From assembly GCA_015852425.1 (NCBI GenBank), contig JAAAIG010000285.1, positions 1 through 41,725 of the forward strand: 41,725 nt of DNA. The letters are read 5' to 3'. Source of the stretch: Gryganskiella cystojenkinii (lineage: Eukaryota > Mortierellomycota > Mortierellomycetes > Mortierellales > Mortierellaceae). A program made the translations under genes and the position numbers. The notes under the pieces were generated by a model. That model saw only the letters and a list, made by a program, of their open reading frames with translations. It made no database searches and was not told where the DNA came from. This document shows, piece by piece, positions 10,686 through 20,914 of the stretch (positions are counted from its first letter, which is position 1; every line of letters starts with the position of its first letter).

Positions 10686-12020
10686 TTTAATGCGAATGAT
10701 AGATGAGGGATGGTGAAGAAGAAGAGAGCAGAAGAGAGTTGGGAGTGAGGAGCAAAAGAAAAAAGAAAAGAAAAGAAGAAAAGAAGAAAAAGCTGAATTG
10801 ACTTTCAGTGGTTGACGGATCTCCAATCTTTCTCTCTGGAGGAGATTCACCTCGAGTAGTCACTGGCTCTCTGTTACTTCGACTCTGCTGGTGACATGTG
10901 CACATGTGGAAAAGAGTTTTGCGGGGCAATTGTGCGGGGTATCTCTTTTTTTTTTTTTGCACTCTCTTTGGTTACTTTCTTTTTCTTGTGGGTCTCGTCC
11001 AGCTTTGCTACTCTCTGAAGTGACTCTGTGCCTGCCTTTTTTTACTTTTCTCTGCTCTCGACTCGTTTTCTCCCTTTCGGATCCAACGAAACAGGAAAGT
11101 GGAAATGAAAAGAGTTCCAACCCACGGCACCACAGGGTGAAAACGGAGGTCGAATTTAAAAATGCAAACAAAAAAAAAAAAAAATCGATTCCCTTTCGGC
11201 ACACTTTCTCTGCCCCTGGCTAATGCTCGCTGTGTGTCTATCTCTTTCCTTGGACAGCTGCTGATGTTGGATCCACTTTTCCATTCTTCTTAAACTCTGT
11301 GCTCCCCAAGTTCTCTTTTTGATGTTCCTACCGCTGACAGGATTTTTTTTCTTTTATTCCTTTCGTTGGATGTCCACGCTGCTGCTTTGATACCGGACAA
11401 CGTTTGCGTTGAGGGGTTTATCGGGAGATTCGGGTCCACGATTTGTTCTGAGTCTTGGGTCTGCTCTGACGACAGCAGTCACTCCGATCCCGATCACCGC
11501 CAAATAAAAAAAAACAAGAAAAAAGACGAAAGCTTTCTTGTAGTCAATAGTTGTTGCTAATGACGATGGTTCTTGCACTTTTACCTTGTCAACAACACTT
11601 TTCGCGACAATATGACCATAAATTTTCCTATGCCTGGCAAACCAAACGATTACTTGGTACGTGATGTCATTTATCAAGATATTCACAGTGAAAAGCATAT
11701 TATTTAGGTTGGGAGGGGATAGTGGTGGGTTTATTGTTACAACAATAAGGGTACAAGGTATTAGCAAGCAAAGCGAGGAATAAATGACGCAAAAAAAGAA
11801 AGCGACGAAAATGGTACAACAAACGCAATGCAAAAGGTGTAGAATACAAGATGCGAGGAAGGAAAGTGAAGAAAAAAAGGAGCTACTATACAGCAAATCA
11901 TTTACAGGGTGCAATGGATAGAAAACAAAGAAAAAGAGACAGAAAGGACAATGAATGCTGGGTTGAGTGTGATAGGGTAAAAAAAACAAGACGGCTTGAG
12001 TGAGTGATCGAAAGCTGGAA
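10686..12020. other. Promoter of the aminotransferase and 3' flank of the next gene
   Basis: About 1.3 kb separates two minus-strand genes. It is low-complexity: purine-rich on the plus strand at 10715-10795, poly-T about 10948-10958 and poly-A about 11168-11183. A long minus-strand open frame (11354-12040) starts with TTG, overlaps the neighbouring gene and is composed of Phe/Leu/Ser-rich low-complexity sequence, so I do not call it a gene. No RNA gene was recognised. Confidence 0.5.
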
Positions 12021-12743
12021 TTAGACCAAGATGAGGTCAAAGGCGAGCGTTTCGCTGAGATCTTGGGTCAAGGAGTCGTTGTCATCGTCGGAGGAGGACG
12101 CCCCGTGGAAGAGTTGTGCGTAGCAATTCTGCTGTTGTTGAGATTCTTCGTCATCATCATCGGGATGGACAAAGGGCTGCTCCAACATCAAGCGCTTGCG
12201 GGTATTACGACTGGACATGACATAAACCGGACTTGAGAAATCAGACTCTGGGATAATCTCCTCGTCAATCTCTTTCGTCTGTAGATCGTGGTCCGCCTCC
12301 ATAAAGGCATAGGTCGAGCAACGCTTGTTACGTCCCAGGGCGGGAAGAGCATAGACATCGCAAGCGGTTTCTACAGACTGAGAGTCCAGGCGATCGAGGG
12401 CTACCACGGTGGCAGCAGCGGCAGCACAGACGGGGCTAGGATAGACTGTCTCAACCTCGAGCATGGTCGAGTGAAACGAGGATGGCGATCGAGAGTTCTT
12501 GGTGCTCTTGCCGATCAAACACGAAACATCCGAGAGAATTGGGGTAGTAGGTGCAGAGAGATAGGCTGCCAACTCCGAGGGCTCGATATCTGGAATCAAA
12601 AAGGCCAAGAGTTGTTCTTCTGTTGGTGAGAGAGGGGGAGTGAACAATAGTGATGATTCGCTTGAGTTACGGCTGTGGTAGCCGCGGCCGCAGAGTGAGG
12701 AAGAGATCGAAGCTGCAGGCGAAGGGGGCATCACGATTGCCAT
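12021..12743 (-). CDS. Hypothetical acidic low-complexity protein
   Basis: This is a single-exon frame of 240 aa that I do not recognise. The N-terminus is Ser/Pro-rich with TPPLSPTEEQLLAFLIP about residues 30-50, resembling a proline-directed phosphorylation site followed by a hydrophobic/acidic motif. The middle has an Ala run. The C-terminal third is acidic (DDDDEE near 195, DDDND near 222) and ends SETLAFDLILV. No membrane segment or zinc motif is visible. ATG 12741-12743 was chosen because it follows a (TG)n tract and lies about 300 nt downstream of a good TATA box at 13041-13050; the frame remains open upstream but would pass through the repeat as His-Thr. The composition suggests a nuclear regulator with an acidic activation-like region, which is inference only. 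Confidence 0.65.
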   Translation of the reverse strand: MAIVMPPSPAASISSSLCGRGYHSRNSSESSLLFTPPLSPTEEQLLAFLIPDIEPSELAAYLSAPTTPILSDVSCLIGKSTKNSRSPSSFHSTMLEVETVYPSPVCAAAAATVVALDRLDSQSVETACDVYALPALGRNKRCSTYAFMEADHDLQTKEIDEEIIPESDFSSPVYVMSSRNTRKRLMLEQPFVHPDDDDEESQQQQNCYAQLFHGASSSDDDNDSLTQDLSETLAFDLILV

Positions 12744-12768
12744 GGTGTGTGTGTGTGTGTGTGTGTGT
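12743..12768. repeat. (TG)n microsatellite at a start codon
   Basis: About thirteen TG dinucleotides directly abut, and on the coding strand immediately precede, the ATG of the 240-aa gene. Length variation would alter the last bases of the 5' leader. Confidence 0.9.
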
Positions 12769-14737
12769 GAGTGATAGAGCGGAGCAATAATGGTCGACGC
12801 GAAAAGGTCGCGCGGATGATATATCAAAAGACTCGAAGAATGGTGGCGGTAATTGTACAGGGAATAAAGGTCACGTGTGTTCAGCAGGGAGTGTTGTAAG
12901 AAAGTGGCTTTGTGTATGTTGATATTGTGTATGTGTGACTGTGAAATGAGAGTGAGAAGAGAGCAAGGGTGGCTGGAGAATGTTGAAGGAAAAACTGAAC
13001 GACGAGCGACGGCGAGGATTCCAAACAAGAAAGTGTCGTCTCCTTTTATATGAAATCGAGGAATTGAAATGATTGAAAGGGATACAATAACGATCGAGGT
13101 TTTTGTTATTGGTTTCCTTTTCCGTCGATAATCTAAACCATCTGGAATCAATTCAATAAGCCCGGAGTAGAGATGCGGCCGATCGCCGTGAGAGCGAGAC
13201 AAAGAAATCAATTCAACGGCAACATGAGGACTCTGCGACCCTTTTTTTTTTTTTTTGGTTATTTTGTCGCATTTCTGCCTCTCTGCCTATCGGAGCATCA
13301 GCAGCTGAGCACAAGGGGCGCGGAAAGAAACAAGGGAGACAAAAAGACGAGGAAGGAGAGAGAAGGAAAAAAAAAGGCGTGAGGTCTAAATCGGAGTTTC
13401 GATTTCAGTCTCAGCAAGATGCTCTCGACTTTCATTGTTTGTGTCTCGTATTTTTTTTTAGTTCCTTTTCGATGACAGAAGGGCTTTGCTTTCTTGGTTT
13501 TGTTTGGCTTTATCTCTTTGCATTGCGTTTTTGCGTGGTCCCTTTATATAATTGTGCTGTATTCATTTCAATAGAATCAGGAAACGACACCCCCTTCGGG
13601 GTTTTCCTTTTGTCTGGCTTTTTTTTTGCCAGCAGCCAATCTTATGCATCCACGGTGCCCAAATGACATTTTGTCTGTGCTTCACCCCTCTCTCAATGGA
13701 AAATGGAACAAAAGGGGAAAGACCACGCACCAGATCTATATCATGTCATTATTTGCATGAATACCCATTTTTGTTTGTCACGCAACATCAACAACATGTG
13801 CGTGCTTTTTTGCCCCTTTCTTTTCGTTTTTCTTCTGTTGGTTCTTTGGTTATTTCAAACTGATGAGTGCACAATGTGTTTTCTTTTGTGCGCGGGAACA
13901 TGATTTTTTTTCGAGTCAGCAGCAGCAGGGTGACGGGGTCATCTTCCATGGCTCTCCCTTCAACTATCGTCGGTAGCAGGGTGCAATAAAATGCAGATGC
14001 AGAAACCTTCTTTTCGACCACCGCTCGGATTAGCCATGTTGCTCCCAAGGGGTTTTTTTCGTGTCTATTGTTATTTTGAGAATTTACTTTCAAAAAACGA
14101 CGCCACTGTCCGCCTCTGATTGGAAGGAGATTTTTGGAGCCAAGGAAAAAAAGTCGCCGTTGGTCCACATGTTGTAGTTCCGTTCACAACAACAAACGAT
14201 CAAAGCAAAGTTTGGTTCCATTATTTTTTCGACAGCCGACGCTAGGGGAGATGATTTTGATTTCTCTCCTTCGTCGTGCAGCGCGGTGCGGGGCGGCGGA
14301 CAAATATTCCTGTTTGCTGTTTATTTGTTCCCGTAGCTTTCTCCCCCTGTCTGTCTCCATTTTCGGGCCTTTTGTCCCTCCCCCCGACCTCCCCTGGTCA
14401 AAATCTAACCACTCGATTCGCACACAAACTTGCACTCACAACCACTTCAACACAAGCCCCTCTTTGATTCTAATATTTGATTGTTTGTTCGAGAGCATGT
14501 GTCGGATTTTATTGACGACGAAGTGCATGTGCCGTGTGCACTCAGGGAAAAATAGCGCGCGCCACTCAATCAAAATGTGGGAGGTGTGGTCCTTTGATCG
14601 AAACACGTCCACTAGCTGGAGGGAAAATGGTTCACAATTTTTTTCCTCGTTCTGATGGCTAGGATACGATCTGCAAGTCTCTGTTTTTTTGATCTTTTCT
14701 CCTCATCCTTCCTCTGTTGTCTTCTGCTGTAATCATC
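12769..14737. other. Long divergent intergenic region
   Basis: About 2 kb separates the divergent 240-aa gene and the MAPEG gene. Apart from the TATA box at 13041-13050 it holds T-rich and A-rich tracts (T-run about 13241-13256) and many short, poorly supported frames. None has a recognisable protein. The length for this compact window suggests a complex promoter, but no RNA gene was recognised. Confidence 0.5.
13041..13050 (-). promoter_or_regulatory. TATA box (TATAAAAGGA)
   Basis: On the minus strand this reads TATAAAAGGA, a near-ideal TATA element. It would place transcription start near 13015 and a leader of roughly 270 nt ahead of the 240-aa gene. It also argues against start codons upstream of 13041. 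Confidence 0.55.
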
Positions 14738-15651
14738 ATGACCTCGAGGTATCCTCATTTCCCGCTCTTGTCACTCCCCATCGCGGCTGGACTGACTTAT
14801 GCCCCTCATTTCATCAAAGGACTGGTAAGGAAACAGCTTGGATCCGAAGGACATGCACCAGTAGTTGGTTAATCGGCAGACTAGCAAAAATATTAAATTG
14901 CCCGCCATCTCATTTAGATCGTGGTCAATGCTACCGGGCGCTGGAATAACAGTAAGGATCATCGATCATGATGACACCATTTTCTCGGTTAGGCTGAGTT
15001 TGAAAAGAGCGGCAAAAAACACTCACAGTTCGAACCGTCACTGCCTCGTGCCTCCGGGTAAAAAGTCAACCCCCGGGGACAGGTCGAGGATCTAGAATCC
15101 AAGCTGCCCAAGGAAACCATGGATATGATTAAACGCGCACAGAGCGCTCACTGGAATGGACTTGAGACCCTGTCCATTTTTTACGGTTCTGTCGTAAGTG
15201 GGGAAGAGACATTTTTGAGCGTTGGATTTCACAATCAGATCAGCCACACCATCCAACGTTTTGGCCGTTCTTCTTTCAAGCTCTTTCTTGCATAAGCTGT
15301 AACATTCCAAATAATGTACTGTACTCACCCAAGATGCATGTACCTTGCGTGCACATTTTTTTCTTTTCCTGTTGCTATTCTTGCATCACGCTCTTGCTGC
15401 TGCAACTGTCCGTCAATTGTCCACGTTCATGTGTCATTTCCCAGCTCGCAGCGCTGCATGCAGGAGTCCCCAAGGATATCGTCAGCTACTATGCGGGTCT
15501 CTTCCTCATATCGAGGGGGGCATACAACATCATTTATATCTTTTTGAATACGACTCGTGCTGCAGCGGGTACCCGATCGTTTGCCTGGTTCACGGGCATG
15601 TACGCCTGTACAAAGTTGTTCCTCGCTGCTGCCAAAACCAAGTACTACTAG
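14738..15651 (+). CDS. MAPEG-family membrane protein
   Basis: The MAPEG family (membrane-associated eicosanoid/glutathione metabolism) contains small integral ER-membrane proteins, many with glutathione transferase or peroxidase activity; fungal members are mostly uncharacterised. Exons: 14738-14824, 14918-14951, 15066-15193, 15445-15651, giving 151 aa. Family signatures are FPLLSLPIAAGLTYAPHFIK at the start, GRWNNINPR about residues 36-44, IKRAQSAHWNGLETLSIF about 62-79 with the conserved basic residue and HxNGxE-like motif (here HWNGLE), and RSFAWFTGMY near the end. Three to four hydrophobic segments are expected. Exon 2 is only 34 nt. Two possible poly(A) signals, at 15692-15697 and 15726-15731, lie in a repeated GGATTG-AAATAAA context. 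Substrate cannot be told from the sequence. Confidence 0.88.
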
Positions 15652-15758
15652 AAGGGTCTTCAACACGCACCAATCCGGAAGCAGGATTGCAAATAAATAT
15701 GCATTATTATTGACACGGGATTGTAAATAAACATTGGCGATCTTTAGCCTCATACAGA

Positions 15759-15850
15759 CAACGGCAGGAGATTGGCACTTTGGTTGGACGGAATAGTACA
15801 GGGCTGGCTCACCAATTTAATAATCCAAATGTGCCAATCTCCAGCCGTTG
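15759..15850. repeat. Imperfect inverted repeat (potential hairpin)
   Basis: The left arm (about 15759-15783) and the right arm (about 15826-15850) are reverse complements over roughly 25 bases with one mismatch and one single-base bulge. The shared core is GGAGATTGGCAC. About 42 nt lie between them. The element sits between the MAPEG 3' end and the 3' side of tRNA-Val. It could be a miniature inverted-repeat element, an RNA hairpin in the MAPEG 3' region, or chance. Confidence 0.75.
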
Positions 15851-15933
15851 ACTGTAACAAAAGAATGAATTTTTATGGGACCCGAGGCCCTCAACGTAAC
15901 GGTTCCCATATGCGAGTTCTTAAAAAGATAAAA

Positions 15934-16007
15934 TGTTTGTACTCGGACTTGAACCGAGGACCGTCTGTGTGTTAGACAGACGTGATAACCAACTACACCA
16001 TACAAAC
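15934..16007 (-). tRNA. tRNA-Val (anticodon AAC)
   Basis: This is a complete intron-less tRNA of 74 nt including discriminator A (complement of 15934). The acceptor stem is 16007-16001 with 15941-15935 (7 bp), the D-arm contains TAGTTGG, the anticodon loop is CTAACAC with anticodon AAC at 15971-15973, and the T-loop is TTCAAGT. The A and B box internal Pol III promoters are the usual D- and T-arm sequences. Post-transcriptionally the A34 would be read as inosine. On its upstream side lies a doubled CACGTG palindrome (16058-16078). Confidence 0.95.
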
Positions 16008-16057
16008 TTCAAAAGCTGATGACAACCGTTTATCCTAATCGGCTATTATGTAATAGA

Positions 16058-16078
16058 GTCACGTGACTGTCACGTGAC
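16058..16078. promoter_or_regulatory. Tandem pair of GTCACGTGAC palindromes (E-box/CDEI-like), TATATA at 16113-16118
   Basis: Two perfect copies of the palindrome GTCACGTGAC (16058-16067 and 16069-16078) are spaced one base apart, so their centres are 11 bp, about one helical turn, apart. CACGTG flanked by T/A is the classic site of bHLH factors such as yeast Cbf1. A TATATA lies 35 bp away at 16113-16118. The pair is 51 bp upstream of tRNA-Val and beyond the 3' end of the minus-strand Asterix gene. No plus-strand coding gene follows, so the target is unclear. Confidence 0.6.
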
Positions 16079-16233
16079 TACAATACGCCTGGGTTTCCTT
16101 TGATGGCCACTGTATATAGCTGTTTCTCACGCGTTCTGCCCCCGAATACCTTTCCACATCCACGACAAACAAGTTCAGCGAAGCCGCTTTGTATTCACTA
16201 TATTTTTTTATCGAGTTTGGACGCTCCTTCCCA

Positions 16234-16878
16234 CTATATCTTCACGCCTGAGTAGAGTGCGACAAGTTCTGGCATGTAGTTCATGACCAGAGTAGAGATA
16301 GAAAAGCTAAAAAATAGCGAGAGGGACGAATGGAGAGTAAGCAGATGAACCTATCGGCAAATGAGATCAAGGTCCTTGTTTGATCATGATAATCATTATC
16401 AAACCGCTCGGTAGCGACTTACAGGATAGTTGCTGTAGGGGAACCCATGAGACCACCTTCACTTGCTCGCTGATTCAAATAAGACTCGACAGAGAAGATC
16501 GTACCCACCCAGAGACAGGTACGGTTCTGAAAAGAGGGCGCAAAGGTCATGTCAAAGTTAAAAGCGATTCTGTCAGTTTCCTTTCAACATATAGCCTACA
16601 ACTTCCCGTCCAAGGTTCCTGACACGTTACCCTGATCATGAGCCCAACAACAGCTAGCGAGGAAAAAAGAGAAGAAATATTAGTCTCTGAAGTAAATAGG
16701 TGTCGACTCGACAGGTAATAAGCTTCTGATGACTGACTGTCAAATCGCATTTCATACCGAGAACAAGGGCGACAAAACCAGGCACATCAGGATCATCGTC
16801 CTCGATGCGCTTCACTTCTGGCTTGTACTCCACGATGGCGTCGAGTTTCCTTGGGTCTGAGGCAGCAGTAGTTGACAT
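16234..16878 (-). CDS. Asterix (WDR83OS-like) ER membrane protein, PAT complex subunit
   Basis: Asterix is a small ER membrane protein; in animals it pairs with CCDC47 to form the PAT complex, which chaperones transmembrane helices during insertion. Exons: 16878-16758, 16653-16631, 16526-16423, 16306-16234. The spliced product is 106 aa, exactly the human length. It starts with a soluble stretch MSTTAASDPRKLD, then YKPEV, an acidic EDDDPDVPGFVAL, and two to three hydrophobic segments including VLAVVGLMIR, LWVGTIFSV and LFSISTLVMNYMPEL. The motif SxxSTLVMNYMPE aligns with SISAVVMSYLQNP of the human protein. Exon 2 is only 23 nt. All phases agree. A divergent 557-bp region separates it from the EF-hand gene. 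Confidence 0.9.
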
Positions 16879-17435
16879 TGTGAGTCGGTAGTTGTTTGAT
16901 AGCGAAAGAATGATGGAGAGAAGTGATGCCTTGTGATGTGACGACGGCCAACCGTGCACGTGATTTTTTTTTGTCGCGTTGGGTTTTTGCTTCGATTTTT
17001 GGGAACAAAGAGGTGGTTGGGTCAGCAACAAGTGTGCCAATATCGTCGTAATTATCATGCAAAATGCCGGAGCTCAAACAAATACACCGAGCTATTGAAC
17101 TCGTCATCATGCTGGCATAACAGGGTACAGCATTCTATCTTTTGCGCTCTTCTCTTCAGCCCAGCGTGTGTTTGTACTCAGTGCTTGCTCCAATGATCCA
17201 AAAGCGCAAAAAAGAATAAAAGAACAATTCGGGACAGTCTATTTTGACCATGGCACAGACAGCAAATGAAAGAAACGTGTCGTCACAGTGAAAGTGAAAA
17301 AAAGACTGTTCGCCGCCTTAAAAGAAGAGGGTTTCTCGTTACTTTAATTCAATTCCCTCTCATTATTCCTCCCTTCAACCTTCAGCTTTTCCCTTCAACC
17401 TTCATTCGCTCCCATCCCCATTCTCAATTTCCATT
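16879..17435. other. Divergent promoter region (Asterix / EF-hand)
   Basis: The gap holds the promoters of both flanking genes. Just before the EF-hand start, the 14-mer CCCTTCAACCTTCA occurs twice with a 20-bp period (17371-17384 and 17391-17404) in a pyrimidine-rich leader. A CACGTG lies at about 16957-16962, in the Asterix promoter. No gene is seen. Confidence 0.55.
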
Positions 17436-18003
17436 ATGGTAAGAAGATAGACATGCTTCTCTTCTCACGTTTTACGTAGATATTCACTTTTGAGCATTCT
17501 GGTTGACTAAGAGGCATGACTCATCTTGCCTTTAGACCAACTCCTCTTTCACCGAGTCCCAAATCGTCGGCATCAAACAGCAGTTCAGCACCATCGACCA
17601 CGACGGTGACGGGTTCATTACCGAGAAGGAGTTTATCGAGGCCCTCAAAAACGCGAACCGCAACCCGGACGAATACGACTCTCAGCAGTTCTTTTCGACT
17701 GCTGACAAGTCCAGAGACGGTAAAATCAACTTTAACGAGTTCCTCGAGGCTTATCACAAGCTCGGACTCGGAAGCGAGAGCTCCGTCCAGGCCGGCGGTA
17801 ACAGGGATGAGAAGCACATCGATGCCATCTTCCGTACTTTTGACCGCGATGGCAATGGTTCCATCTCTGCCGCAGAGTTGAAGAAGGCCATGGCCCAGCA
17901 AGGAGAGAACCTTTCTGACAAGGAAATCGAGCAGATGATCGCCGCCGCCGACAAGAACGCCGACGGCGCCGTCGATAGACAAGAGTTTGGAAAGATGGTG
18001 TAA
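17436..18003 (+). CDS. Four-EF-hand calmodulin-like calcium sensor
   Basis: This soluble calcium-binding protein of 156 aa is calmodulin/troponin-C-like. Coding exons are 17436-17438 (the ATG alone) and 17536-18003; the intron interrupts right after the start codon, as is common in fungal calmodulin-type genes. Four EF loops are complete: 22-33 (DHDGDGFITEKE), 58-69 (DKSRDGKINFNE), 104-115 (DRDGNGSISAAE) and 140-151 (DKNADGAVDRQE), each with Asp at 1 and Glu at 12, so all four should bind calcium. The central linker (about 76-95) is Gly/Ser-rich and shorter in helix than calmodulin's, and overall divergence suggests a calmodulin-like protein, not the essential calmodulin. A likely AATAAA lies at 18020-18025, 17 nt past the stop. 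Confidence 0.9.
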
Positions 18004-18087
18004 GCTGTTATTTGTATCAAATAAAAAATCACCTTCATGTTATTAAGTATAGCCAGAGAGAAGCGATTTCACGGTCTAATGTTGCTG

Positions 18088-20587
18088 TTAGCTACCCAAG
18101 TCATTATTTGCCAGTCTCGGTGATGTATGTGGGGTAGGAAAAGATCGACCCATGCTGCTCACACTCGTCTCGCTGTCCTCTCCACTGGCATCGCTTCCAG
18201 GCACCGCCATAGACTGCAAAAATGGCTCTGCAATACCCGTGGTTCCAAAGTTAAGGGTGGTTTGACTTGAAAGGGCTTCTAATCTCGTGTTACTGGCGGT
18301 GTTTGACTGGTAATAGTATCCTCCATTGCTCGCGACTCTACCAGAGTGGCTTGCCTCTCTCTGCATCAAGGCGTCCGACAGGAGGCGTTTATAAACTTTG
18401 TCGTTATATACTTCGTGCAGTCCGTCCCCAGGGGTGTTTCCATATGGCACTGAGGGGAGAGGCAAAAAAAAAAAAGAAAAGAAAAGAAAAGAGAAAAATA
18501 CAAGAGTGAGAATACCACCGAAGAGATATTTATCTTAACACAAAAGACAATAAAAGGAAGCGAACAAGTGTACTTACCAAACCAAAGCCACCATGAGTTG
18601 CCCATAATACTCTTCCAGTTTGCCAACCAGGATCCACGGTCCCAAAGCTTTTCTCCATGTTCAACCTTGACGACCCTAAAGTCTGGTCGGCGACCTCCAT
18701 TCGCTTGAGGAAGAATCGAGGGTGAAGAAATTGACGCTGTCGACTCTTCAGGATCGGTAAACTGAACTCGAATATAGGTGTTTCTGACATCCTGGAGCGA
18801 CTCGATCGTTGTTCTGTTGTGCAGAATATATGCCGTATGAGCGCCAGTGAAGGTGACGATCAGCAACGTCAAAAAGAACGACATCACTGTAATAACGACC
18901 CATTGTGCATCGAAAACGCAGCTTGATGGCAATGGAAATGTGTTTTCTTCCTGTTGCGGCTGGTTTCCTGATGCTCCACCTTCATTTCGTCCCATTTGAA
19001 GAGAATCCAAATCACATTTCCTGAGGGCGGTTACAAGGACCGGTACCATCGTCGCCACAACAAACACCGCCAGGGCTGAAGCGTACAGGATAAATAAGAA
19101 AAAGAATTTGTGGTTGCCGTATCCGATGCAACCGTTGACCCAAGGACAGTGGTGGTCCATCCTTAGAACGCATTGATTGCATTCTGAGCAGTGATGACAT
19201 CGATCGGGTTTGACAATCATGCAGATATCACACCAACGAGGTCGACCGTCTCGTTTTGAGATGCTCAAGGTTGCAATTGGTTTCTTTACGATTTCCTCCT
19301 CCTGAGCTTGATCAATAGTGACGCGAATTCCTTCGGCTGCGCGTAAATTGTTGTCGCGAACGGTTCCAGTCCTGCTATTGCTCTTGTCAATGGTTCGATA
19401 AGATGAGCTATTGCCTCCTTGCTGTGGCAAAGTCAAAGCCGCTCTAACGAGCAACGGGGTATTTTCAAAACTGAGTGGTTGCTGCAGCGATTGATTCTGT
19501 CGCTGCTGTTCCACAGACAGTGTTCCTGGGTATGTTCCTGGGTATGACGGTTTTGAGGTCCTTTGAGCATGGTATGGTGTAGTCGTGAATGGTGGTGGGA
19601 CAGGAGGCTTTCTCGACGGAGGCTGCAATTTTGGGACATGAAAAAGTGATCAGAGGATTGTCAATACCATATGTTAACATTGAGTTGCTCTCCTGAACAT
19701 CCTTGCTCCTGGATCGACACACAACCATACCTTGAGCGGCGATCCTGGCAAACGGAAAATGGTGCGCGTGTACGAAACGAAGAATAAGACGACCAGTGTG
19801 TTGAATATACCGAGGTAGACGCCTGTTACAAAAATGCCGGAACAAAAAAAGGAGCAGTGTTAGTGAGAGTCGTAAACTTGAACACGACCGTCACTTTCGA
19901 AGCATGTTCTTTGCTGTCAAACATTGTCATGATCCACGCGACTCCAATGACGAGACCACGAACTGACCAGCTTGAGTCTTGTGCTTCAGCGTGTGCCAGA
20001 GATACCCAACTGTATGGAGAAAACAAAAAGGTCAAAGAGTCGGTCAGCATAAGAGTGTCAGAAAAGAAAAGAAAGAAAAAACAAACAAACAAAATGCTGT
20101 CCCAACAAACGACCTCTCTGTCTCCAGAACACTCACTGCAAACATGGACCGTGTAGATGTAATAAATGTACACAATTGCGGCTGTCAGTAACAAAGGCAA
20201 CGATTGCGAGACGAAGCTAAGCAACTTCACAGAGCAGGTCTTTGGTGCTTCAGCTTCTTCTTCTCCGGTCTCTGCTGCTCGCTGATGTCCTTGCTGGTCC
20301 ACAGAGTGATTATAATAAAGAGAGTCGTTTGCTGCCAATGCTGCTGCATGCTGAGCAGCTGCAAGCGCAGATGTCTGCTGCGTGGATGTCGAGGTTGAAG
20401 TTGAGGTTGAGGTCGAGGTCATGGAAGCGGAGGGTAAAGCGGCCAAGGCAGAGGGGTGGACCTTGTAAGTTCCAACGGCAACTCTGGTAGGTGTCGTTGT
20501 TGTTATCGTCGATAATGGTGGTTGATTGGCTCCTCCTGCAGCACCAGCGCCAGGCCGCTGCTGGGGATGCTGGGCGCCTGTGGTCAT
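18088..20587 (-). CDS. DHHC protein S-acyltransferase (Pfa3/ZDHHC2-like)
   Basis: DHHC enzymes attach palmitate to cysteines of membrane proteins on Golgi, vacuole or plasma membranes. Exons: 20587-20137, 20009-19968, 19822-19731, 19622-18578, 18449-18088, giving 663 aa. An Ala/Ser/Thr-rich N-terminus (about 120 aa, with a Ser-Thr repeat) precedes TM1 (about 122-150) and TM2 (166-187). A linker of about 135 residues, Pro/Gln/Ser-rich, then leads to the zinc-binding Cys-rich domain (RWCDICMIVKPDRCHHC) with the catalytic DHHC at 351-354 (codons 19157-19146). TM3 (about 372-395), TM4 (about 435-460) and the TTxE motif TTIE follow, then WWLWFVPYGNTPGDG and a Ser-rich tail. ATG 20585-20587 is the first Met in frame; the open frame upstream has only a TTG. 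The long TM2-DHHC linker is unusual. The stop is 84 bp from the convergent EF-hand stop. Confidence 0.92.
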
Positions 20588-20914
20588 CAAGTTAAGGACG
20601 TGTGCAAAGACGTTCAAGTGGATTGGAATCAAAATAATTGTGAAAAAAAGATTGATGGATGTGGGGATGTTCTAAATAGATGGTTATGTGGGGGGTCATT
20701 AAACTAGTCGTGTGCGAAAATAAAAAAGAAAGATTGCAATTCACACACGTGGAGGATGGATGCTGTTCTCCCCTCAACGTCGCATGTAATAGCTGCCAAG
20801 TAAAAAGGGGTTGCTGTAACACAGAGGAGGAGGAGGAGGAGAGGAGGGATCAGAATGAGATTCAAATTCGTTCTTTTAATTGTAACTGTCTCGCTGACTG
20901 AACAGTCTCATTTC
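20588..20914. other. Promoter of the DHHC gene / 3' flank of URM1
   Basis: This 327-bp gap between two same-strand genes contains a short GAG-type trinucleotide tract about 20824-20845. No gene is seen. Confidence 0.6.

Noticed and set aside
11354..12040. Minus-strand open frame of 228 codons
   Set aside because: It begins with TTG, overlaps the end of the 240-aa gene in another frame and is Phe/Leu/Ser low-complexity sequence with no recognisable domain.
12744..13211. N-terminal extension of the 240-aa protein to an upstream start
   Set aside because: It would translate a (TG)n microsatellite as His-Thr repeats and would begin upstream of a good TATA box.
14134..14655. Plus-strand open frame of 173 codons before the MAPEG gene
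   Set aside because: It starts with TTG, has irregular composition and no similarity I recognise; it lies in a promoter region.
20588..20632. Upstream start for the DHHC protein
   Set aside because: The extra codons start with TTG, not ATG; the first true ATG in frame is 20585-20587.
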